DNA of 17,807 bases from CAYRVX01 sp964642165 (GTDB lineage Bacteria; Planctomycetota; Phycisphaerae; SM23-33), in contig CAZXOC010000146.1 in assembly GCA_964642165.1 (NCBI GenBank), positions 1 to 17,807 of the forward strand, read 5' to 3'. Positions within the stretch are counted from its first letter, which is position 1; each line of letters starts with the position of its first letter. Positions 12,114 through 17,807 of the stretch are shown here, piece by piece. The position numbers and the translations under genes are program-made. Below the pieces are notes generated by a model. It made no database searches and had not been told where the DNA came from. It saw only the letters and a program-made list of their open reading frames with translations.

Positions 12114-13546
12114 CGCAGGCCCCCGACATTGCGACGCTGCCGAAGACGCGCAAGGGCCGCATCCTGCTGCCCTATCAGGAGCGGTGGCGGCGCGACGAGA
12201 GCGACTTCAAGCTGTGGCCGAAGAGCCGCCGCATCGGCGCCACCTACGCCGAGAGCAACGACGCGACGATGAGCCGCCTGGCCGGCCGGCGGGGCGTGGA
12301 CTACTGGTTCACGTCCGCCGACGAGTCGGCCGCCTACGAGTTCGGGGAGTACTGCCGCTTCTGGGTCCGCGTCTCGGACGCCGTCGCCGACCACTACACG
12401 GAGGACATCGAGGACCCCAAGACGGGCCGCAGCGCCCCCAGCTACGTTACCCGCTTCCCGTCCGGCTGCCGGATCACGGCCTTGACGAGCAATCCTCGCC
12501 GGTTCCGATCCAAAGGCGGCGACGTCGGCCTCGACGAGTTCGACTACCACGACCAGCCCGAGAAGATGTGGGACGCGGCGGCCTCGACGGCGACGTGGGG
12601 AGATCGCATCCGCGTCCTGAGCACGCACAACGGCGAGGGGACGCTCTTCCACCGCTTCCGCGCGATGGCCGAGCGCCGCGCTGCCGGGGTTCCCAAGAAG
12701 GGCGACATTCCATTCAGTCTGCACGTTGTGACGATCGCCGACGCCGTCGGCGAGGGCCTCGTCGAGAAGATCAACGAGGTCAGGGGGACGAGCTTCACGC
12801 GCGAGCAGTTCCTGGCCCGCTGCCGGAGCCTCTGCCGCAACGAGGACCAGTGGAACCAGGAGTACATGGCGATCCCCTCGACGGACTCGACGGCCTGGCT
12901 GCCGTACGAGCTGATCGAGGCGTGCGAGGACGACGCGGCGGGCGATCCGCTGCGGGCCGGCGTCGGGCGGCGCTACGTCGGCATGGACGTCGGCGAGACG
13001 GAGGACCTGACCGTCATCTGGACGCTGGAGCGCGTCGGCGACGTCCTCTGGACGCGAGAGGTCCTCGTCCTGCGCGGCGAGCCGCTGCGCGTCAAGGAGG
13101 ATGCCCTCCTGGCCCGCCTGCGCCACCCGGCCGTGGCGCGGGCGTGCGTCGACGCCACGGGCGTCGGCGCCCAGATCGCACAGGCCGCCGAGCGGACGGG
13201 GCGCGGCGAGGGCGTCAAGTTCACGCTGGCCACGAAGGACGAAATGGCCAGCCCGCTGCGGGGCCTGTTCGAGGATCGGCGCATCCGCATCCCGGGCGAC
13301 ACCGATCTCCGGGAGGACCTCCACGCCATTCGCATGACGCGAACGGCCGCCGGACATCCGCGATTCGACGCCCAGCGCAGCGAAGCCGGCCACGCGGACC
13401 GCTTCTGGGCGTTGGCGCTCGCATGCCACGCCGCCGCGACGCGCGGCGCGACTCCCTACGTCTCCGTTCTGTCAGGTGCGGGGTCAAATGCACAAGGAAT
13501 CGGTGGCGACATCTCGATCGATTTTCCGGGCGCGCCTCGGCAGTGA
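12110..13546 (+). CDS. large terminase subunit (Mu gp28-like)
   Basis: This encodes 478 aa. It is the packaging motor and nuclease that pumps phage DNA into proheads and cuts it. The ATPase half has an atypical Walker A (KSRRIGAT, 38-45) like Mu gp28, Walker B VGLDEFD with D142/E143, and a coupling STHNGEG motif (171-177). The nuclease half has D293 (YVGMDVGETEDLTVI), D348 (ACVDATGVGAQI) and D430 (HADRFWALALA), the RNase H-like acidic triad. The GTG start overlaps the gp27-like stop (GTGA), with GGGAGA upstream. Length is near that of the family. The tail overlaps the portal gene start. Confidence 0.92.
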   Translation: MTQAPDIATLPKTRKGRILLPYQERWRRDESDFKLWPKSRRIGATYAESNDATMSRLAGRRGVDYWFTSADESAAYEFGEYCRFWVRVSDAVADHYTEDIEDPKTGRSAPSYVTRFPSGCRITALTSNPRRFRSKGGDVGLDEFDYHDQPEKMWDAAASTATWGDRIRVLSTHNGEGTLFHRFRAMAERRAAGVPKKGDIPFSLHVVTIADAVGEGLVEKINEVRGTSFTREQFLARCRSLCRNEDQWNQEYMAIPSTDSTAWLPYELIEACEDDAAGDPLRAGVGRRYVGMDVGETEDLTVIWTLERVGDVLWTREVLVLRGEPLRVKEDALLARLRHPAVARACVDATGVGAQIAQAAERTGRGEGVKFTLATKDEMASPLRGLFEDRRIRIPGDTDLREDLHAIRMTRTAAGHPRFDAQRSEAGHADRFWALALACHAAATRGATPYVSVLSGAGSNAQGIGGDISIDFPGAPRQ

Positions 13547-16277
13547 GATCGTCACGGCCGAGGGCTGGGACGCCGAAAAAGCGGCGGCGCTGATGGCGCT
13601 GCCGGCCGAGGCCAAGGCCTCCACGACGTGGGAGGCCTACGTCCACGCCTACAAGAGCGCCAACGAGGGCTCGCTGCGGACCGGACTCGGCGGGCCGGGC
13701 AGCCCCCAGACTCAGCACGCCGTCACCTACGCGTGCATCTACGCGATCGTGTCCAACGCGGGGCGCGTGCCGATCCGACTGTCTCGCGGCGACGCCGCCG
13801 GCACGCGGGCCGCCTGGGGTCTCAAGCACGTCCGCCAGGGCCGCACGCGCGACGAGCGGATCGCCCGCGGCGCCAAGGCGATGATGCGCGCCGCCGAGGG
13901 AGAGATCGTCGAGGGCGGCGAGCTATGGGAGCTGCTCCAGCGCCCGAACCCGGACCAGACCTGGACGCAGTTCCTCCGCGCGACGGTCGGACTGATGTAC
14001 GCCACGGGGCGGGTCCACTGGCTCTACGACGAGATGGTCGGGCGACGCCCCCGGACGATGATTCCGATCCCCGGCAGCGCCACGCGGCCCGTGTACGACT
14101 CGGGCGGGCGGCACAAGAGGCTCGTCGGCTGGGAGATCCGGCTGCCGCGCGGCGGCTGGGCCCCGATGCTCCTGGAGGAGTGCCTGACGTTCCAATTGTT
14201 CAATCCGGATGCGATCCACGAGGGGCTCCCCCCCGCCGACCCGGCGCGCCTGGCGATCTGCAGCAGCTACAACGCCGAGCACTTCGCGGCCAGCATGTGG
14301 AACAACGGCGCCGAGCCGGGGGGCGTCCTGTCCACGGATGGGAGCTTCGACCGCGAGGCGGATGAGCAGATCCGCACGTCGTGGAACCAGCGCCACCGCG
14401 GCGCGGCCAACGCGCGCAGCGTCGCCGTCCTGTGGGGCGGTCTGCGCTGGGAGACGGTCGCGTCCACGATGGCCGACCAGCAGTACACCGAGGGCGCCCA
14501 GCTCGCCTGGCAGCTCATCTGCATGGCCTACCGCGTCCCGCCCAGCGTGGCGGGATTTTTCGGGACCACCGGGGACAGCGACGCCTACCTCGACGCCGAG
14601 CAGGAACGGTTCTGGCAGGACACGCTGAGCGTCCTGGTGGACGACGTCGCCGAGGGCGTGGACGTCCACATCAAGCCCCTGTTCGCCGGCCACGACGGGC
14701 TGGAGGTCTGGGCGGACGTCGAGGACGTGCCGATCCTCCAGAAGCTGCGGCGCGCGGCCTTCCGAAACGTCCGCGAGCTGTGGGATATGGGCGTCCCCCT
14801 GGCGGATGCGGCGGATGAGTGCAACGTCTACCTGCCCGAGCGCCCCCAGCACAGCATCGGCTTCCTGTCCGCGTCCATCGCCCCCGTCGATCAGCTCCTG
14901 GAGCCGCCCGAGCCGATCGACGAGACTGCCCCGCCGGATGCGGATTCCATCGGGCAGTCAGATGAAGAGGAACCCGACGACGAGAACGGCGCCGCCGGCG
15001 CATCGTTTAGCGGGCGGGCTCGCCCGCCGCTCCGGTCCGCCGCCCGGCGGACCGGCACCCCCGCCGGCCCTCGGCCCTCCCCCGCCGGCGACGCCGCCGC
15101 CCGCGCCCTCGCCGAGCGCCTCTGGCGGGCGTGGATGGCCTCGTGGCGCCCGCTGTCGAGGCGGATGGCGGGCGTCCTGCGTAGCGTGTTCCGCAGGCAG
15201 GAACGGGCCGTTATCGCGGCGTTACGGGAGCGGATCGCGCGCGGCGCGGGGGACGGCGACGGTGCGCGGGTCGCCGGCCTGGAGGCCGGCGACAGCGGCG
15301 GGCAAGCCCGCCCGCTAAACCAGCCGCCGCGCGCGTCTGCGACGTTTAGCGGGCGGGCTTGCCCGCCGCTGTCTGGCGGATCTGTGATCCGCCAGACGGG
15401 CGATCCCGTCGCGGACGTCCTGATGGAGGTCTTCGCCGACGCCGAGGCGCTGGGGCGGTTCCGCACGCGCGTCCGGGCCGTCGTCCGCAGCGGCAAGGCC
15501 CTCGGCGTCCGCCAGGCCCTGGCCGAGGCCGGGCTGTCGGGCGAGGCGCTCGCCGAGGCCTACAGGCGCCTGATGGCCGAGGGGGCCATCCTGGATCAGA
15601 TCCGCCGCGAGACGATCCGCATCACCACGCTGGTGGACCGCCGGACGCGGCGCATCCTCCGCGAGCAGCTCGCCGAGGGGCTCGACGCCTCCGAGGACGT
15701 CCGCCAGCTCACCGACCGCGTCCAGTCCGTGATGGGCGGCCGCCGCCGCCAGGCCAACCTCATCGCCCGCAACAGCGTCGGCCAGGCCGTCAGCGGCGCC
15801 CGCCACGCCGGCCGCCAGCGCTACGCGACGCACGAGATCTGGATTCACTCGCGCGGCCCCGGCGAGAGGCGCCCGGCCCACGTGGCCGCCGAGGCCCGCT
15901 ACCGCAAGGAGCCCAAGGTGGTCGGCCGGCCCTTCATCGTCAACGGCGCGGCCCTGCGCTACCCGCGCGACCCCGCCGGGCCGCCGGGCGAGATCATCAA
16001 CTGCCAGTGCGTGGCGGTCGGCAAGGTCCTGCCGGCGGGCGCGCAGTGGAGCGTCGTCGAGATTCTCGCGGACCAGCTCGCGGCCGGCTTCGTCGAAGCC
16101 GACCGCGAGCTGGAGCGGCGGGCAAGCCCGCCCGCTAAACGGGGCGACGCGGCGGATGACGGTTTAGCGGCGGGGCTTGCCCCGCGCTCCCCGACGGATG
16201 TCGGGGCATCTACGGATGCGCCCGGCGACGGTTACGGAGAACACAATGGAAACCGGCAAGATCCAACGCGACAGTGA
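13488..16277 (+). CDS. fusion of HK97-type portal protein and MuF head-morphogenesis domain
   Basis: This encodes 929 aa. Residues about 60-470 are an HK97-type portal: NAEHFAASMWNNGAEPGGVL, TSWNQRHRGAANARSVAVLWGG, and YRVPPSVAGFFGTTGDSD are the family's conserved blocks. Residues about 755-845 are a MuF/SPP1 gp7-type domain: ARNSVGQAVSGARHAGRQRY, a W-HSRGPGERRPAHV segment, and NCQC at 838-841. The portal ring forms the DNA entry vertex; MuF proteins act in head assembly or are injected with DNA. The join and tail are loaded with palindromic elements: locus E (residues about 506-523), F (595-637) and G (865-907, forming most of the tail). The start is uncertain: ATG 13488, or GTG 13503 with AAGGA 4 nt upstream, or GTG 13476. 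It overlaps the terminase gene. Confidence 0.88.
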   Translation: MHKESVATSRSIFRARLGSEIVTAEGWDAEKAAALMALPAEAKASTTWEAYVHAYKSANEGSLRTGLGGPGSPQTQHAVTYACIYAIVSNAGRVPIRLSRGDAAGTRAAWGLKHVRQGRTRDERIARGAKAMMRAAEGEIVEGGELWELLQRPNPDQTWTQFLRATVGLMYATGRVHWLYDEMVGRRPRTMIPIPGSATRPVYDSGGRHKRLVGWEIRLPRGGWAPMLLEECLTFQLFNPDAIHEGLPPADPARLAICSSYNAEHFAASMWNNGAEPGGVLSTDGSFDREADEQIRTSWNQRHRGAANARSVAVLWGGLRWETVASTMADQQYTEGAQLAWQLICMAYRVPPSVAGFFGTTGDSDAYLDAEQERFWQDTLSVLVDDVAEGVDVHIKPLFAGHDGLEVWADVEDVPILQKLRRAAFRNVRELWDMGVPLADAADECNVYLPERPQHSIGFLSASIAPVDQLLEPPEPIDETAPPDADSIGQSDEEEPDDENGAAGASFSGRARPPLRSAARRTGTPAGPRPSPAGDAAARALAERLWRAWMASWRPLSRRMAGVLRSVFRRQERAVIAALRERIARGAGDGDGARVAGLEAGDSGGQARPLNQPPRASATFSGRACPPLSGGSVIRQTGDPVADVLMEVFADAEALGRFRTRVRAVVRSGKALGVRQALAEAGLSGEALAEAYRRLMAEGAILDQIRRETIRITTLVDRRTRRILREQLAEGLDASEDVRQLTDRVQSVMGGRRRQANLIARNSVGQAVSGARHAGRQRYATHEIWIHSRGPGERRPAHVAAEARYRKEPKVVGRPFIVNGAALRYPRDPAGPPGEIINCQCVAVGKVLPAGAQWSVVEILADQLAAGFVEADRELERRASPPAKRGDAADDGLAAGLAPRSPTDVGASTDAPGDGYGEHNGNRQDPTRQ
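15005..15055 (+). repeat. REP-like palindromic element, locus E (single core), inside portal-MuF gene
   Basis: A direct core at 15005-15031 (centre CGGGCTCGCCCG, with one T changed to C) is followed at once by a perfect hairpin, stem CCGGTCCGCC (15032-15041 with 15046-15055, loop gccc). It is translated in frame as FSGRARPPLRSA, right after an acidic linker at the end of the portal domain. Confidence 0.88.
15270..15397. repeat. REP/BIME-like inverted pair, locus F, inside portal-MuF gene
   Basis: The order is: a hairpin with stem GTCGCCGGCCT (15270-15280 with 15283-15293, loop gg), an inverted core 15294-15320, a 23-nt spacer, a direct core 15344-15370, and a hairpin with stem GTCTGGCGGATC (15371-15382 with 15386-15397, loop tgt). 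Both cores are of the CGGGC subtype. It is translated as SGGQARPLN and FSGRACPPL, the same frames as in the transposase copy. Confidence 0.92.
16080..16206. repeat. REP/BIME-like inverted pair, locus G, at 3' end of portal-MuF gene
   Basis: The order is: an imperfect hairpin (GGCTTC arms, 16080-16106, one mismatch) seven bases from an inverted core 16114-16140, a 21-nt spacer, a direct core 16162-16188, and a hairpin with stem CCCCGAC (16189-16195 with 16200-16206). Here the cores are read in the other open frame (RRASPPAK, GLAAGLAPR). It forms most of the protein's C-terminal tail and ends 40 bases before the protease start. Confidence 0.88.
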
Positions 16278-17172
16278 CGACGCGCGGGGCCGCGCCCTGC
16301 GCGGCACGACGCGCCGCGTGGACGTCGCCGCCCGGACGATCGAGTTCACGGCGTCCACCGTCGAGGTCGATCGCGAGGGCGAGATCGTCCGCGCCCAGGG
16401 GCTGACCAACCGCGACGCCTATCTGGGATCCAACGCCCCCCTGCTGGCGGCACATACGCACTGGCTGGAGACGGGCGAGCCGACGCAGATCGGCTGGGTC
16501 CAGGAGCTGACCGTCGAGGCGGCCCGGATCACCGGCCGCGCGCGATTCGCGGAGACCGCCGTCGCCGAGCAGTGGTGGGCACTCGCGCGCGACCCCGCCG
16601 GCAAGGGCGTGGCGATCTCCATCGGCTTCATCCCCATCCAGATGGTCCGCGCCGCCCCCGACGTCCTGGCCGCCGAGTATCCCGAGCTGGCCGATGCGCT
16701 CGGCCAGGCCGAGATCGGCGCCGACCGCCAGATCCGCGTCTACACCGTCTGGGAGCTGCTGGAGATCTCCGCCGTGCCGGTGCCGGCGAATCGCGAGAGC
16801 CTCCAGGCGCTGGCCCGCGCCGTGGGCGCCGGCGGCGCGACGCCGCCGGACGCGCCGGGCGACGCCGTCGCGGCGCTGAAGGCGGCGATCGCCGAGGCCG
16901 TGGACGGCCGCGCGAAGGCGATCGAGGCCGCCATCGCTCAGATGCAAAAGACCATCGACGAGCTGCCCGCCGTCGTGTCGCGCGACGTGGCGCAGATCGC
17001 CGAGCTGATCGAGTCGCTGCTGCCCGAGACGCTGGAGGACACCGACGCCGGCGCGGCCCCAATGCCCCGCGCACCGGCGGGCAGTGACTCCGGCGGGGCG
17101 GAGGCGAAGGGGCAGGATGAACTCATGGCCGCCGCGCGGAGGCTCCGCGAGGCGGTCGGCAAGCGAACATAA
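16246..17172 (+). CDS. HK97-type prohead protease (S78 family)
   Basis: This encodes 308 aa. It would cleave the scaffolding delta domain of the capsid protein during head maturation. The family signature is clear: TIEFTASTVEVDREGEIV, LLAAHTHW with candidate catalytic H70/H72, GVAISIGFIPI with S125, and ELLEISAVPVPANRESL with E173 in the conserved closing block. After about residue 190 comes a long helical, Ala- and acid-rich tail that may interact with the scaffold. The ATG at 16246 has GGAGA 5 nt upstream; it overlaps the portal-MuF frame by 32 bases. The frame upstream of 16246 is palindromic element DNA and not counted. Confidence 0.9.
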   Translation: METGKIQRDSDDARGRALRGTTRRVDVAARTIEFTASTVEVDREGEIVRAQGLTNRDAYLGSNAPLLAAHTHWLETGEPTQIGWVQELTVEAARITGRARFAETAVAEQWWALARDPAGKGVAISIGFIPIQMVRAAPDVLAAEYPELADALGQAEIGADRQIRVYTVWELLEISAVPVPANRESLQALARAVGAGGATPPDAPGDAVAALKAAIAEAVDGRAKAIEAAIAQMQKTIDELPAVVSRDVAQIAELIESLLPETLEDTDAGAAPMPRAPAGSDSGGAEAKGQDELMAAARRLREAVGKRT

Positions 17173-17184
17173 GGACATCGACGC

Positions 17185-17807
17185 ATGAATCCCAAACTGA
17201 CAGAGCTGATCGCCTCCCTGATGGAGGAGCTGGCCAAGCCGCCGGAGGATCGGGATGTCGAGGCCCTCGCCGCGCGGACGAAGGCCGTGACGGACTGGCT
17301 CGCCGACCACGGCGAGGACGACGAGACCGACGTCAAGGCCATGCGCGTCGAGCTGGGACAGCTCCGCACGGACCTCGACGCCATGGTGGAGGAGCTGCGC
17401 GAGACGCGCCGCCGACAGGCGGCGGCGAGCCGCCCGCAGATCCTGCTCGCCCAGCCCGGCTCGCGCATGCGCCCGCAGTTCCGCTTCTCGACGCCGGAGG
17501 TCGCCAGGGAGTTCGGCGACTTCTGCCGGAAGGTTTTGGTCGCGCGGACGGGCGGGCCCGTGGACAAGGCCTTGACGCCGAGCACCGACGCCGAGGGCGG
17601 CTACGTCATCCCGGTGGAGTACTCCGCCGAGCTGGCCTACTTCATTGAGTCGGTCGGCGTCGCCGAGCAGATCGCGGCCTCCATCCCCCTGCCCGCCGGC
17701 ACGCTCAAGATCCCCCGGCGCCTGACGGGGGCGGATGTGTACTGGAAGGCGCCCGGGGCCGAGGCGACGGAATCCACGCCGACCTTCGGCCAGATGGAGA
17801 TGGCGGC
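17185..17807 (+). CDS. HK97-fold major capsid protein, N-terminal part (runs off window)
   Basis: The frame is open to the window edge, giving 207 residues. Residues 1-85 are a charged coiled-coil delta/scaffold domain (LTELIASLMEELAKPPED, then a heptad-like VELGQLRTDLDAMVEELRET). Residues about 100-207 match the start of the HK97 capsid fold: STPEVAREFGDFCRKV, then ALTPSTDAEGGYVIPVEYSAE, IPLPAGTLKIPRRL and TFGQMEMA. The protease cut would lie between these parts, around residues 85-125, but cannot be placed exactly. AAGGA lies 9 nt before the ATG, and the gene follows the protease gene by 12 bases, the usual portal-protease-capsid order. Confidence 0.92.
   Translation, partial: MNPKLTELIASLMEELAKPPEDRDVEALAARTKAVTDWLADHGEDDETDVKAMRVELGQLRTDLDAMVEELRETRRRQAAASRPQILLAQPGSRMRPQFRFSTPEVAREFGDFCRKVLVARTGGPVDKALTPSTDAEGGYVIPVEYSAELAYFIESVGVAEQIAASIPLPAGTLKIPRRLTGADVYWKAPGAEATESTPTFGQMEMA

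Noticed and set aside
12074..13429. 451-aa minus-strand ORF opposite the large terminase
   Set aside because: It is the antisense shadow of the terminase ATPase and nuclease domains.
3352..16206. CRISPR array from the repeated 27-nt units
   Set aside because: The copies are scattered over 13 kb, occur in both orientations as inverted pairs, have no regular spacers and lie partly inside genes.

Overview
The window is a very GC-rich stretch of a Mu-like transposable bacteriophage or prophage. It holds a DDE transposase of the MuA type, its MuB-type AAA+ partner, a GemA/Mu gp16-family protein, Mu gp26/gp27/gp28-like packaging genes, and an HK97-type head module of portal fused to a MuF domain, S78 prohead protease and major capsid protein. 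The host cannot be fixed from the sequence. The extreme GC bias, the abundant GCGGGC-type palindromic repeats and the short ACCACGGAG-type tandem repeats would fit a planctomycete or a similar environmental high-GC bacterium, but that is an inference.

Layout: a divergent switch at about 8470-8580 splits the window. Leftward (minus strand, 8471 down to 137) runs a tightly packed early operon with many ATGA start/stop overlaps: a small Cro/Ner-like HTH protein, a second HTH regulator, a protein with a duplicated GDEHLD motif, a Cys-rich zinc protein, the MuA-like transposase, the MuB-like ATPase, three small unknown proteins, the GemA-like protein, a possible replication-loader-like protein, a 68-aa unknown and a 244-aa winged-helix-like protein. 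Rightward (plus strand, 8578 to the end) come an S24-peptidase CI/LexA-type repressor, a Com-like zinc ribbon with a membrane anchor, a two-helix membrane protein (holin candidate), a membrane/coiled-coil protein, and then the Mu gp26-like, small terminase (gp27-like), large terminase (gp28-like), portal-MuF fusion, prohead protease and capsid genes. The capsid gene runs off the right edge. Neither phage end nor a lysozyme was identified.

The most unusual content is a family of REP/BIME-like palindromic elements: 11 copies of a 27-nt core at seven loci. Four loci carry two cores in inverted orientation 17-24 nt apart. At nearly every locus the outer side of a core abuts a perfect hairpin, and most loci have their own stem sequence. 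These elements lie inside the transposase catalytic domain between its second Asp and its Glu, inside the portal-MuF gene (three places), at the 3' ends of the MuB-like and HTH genes, and in intergenic DNA. In genes they are always read in an open frame. Separately, two 28-nt hairpins with identical loops and flanks but fully compensated stem changes sit just upstream of two late-side genes.

Together the genes describe a temperate transposable phage. An SOS-type repressor opposes an early leftward transposition operon, and a rightward lysis and head operon mixes Mu-type packaging with an HK97-type head.
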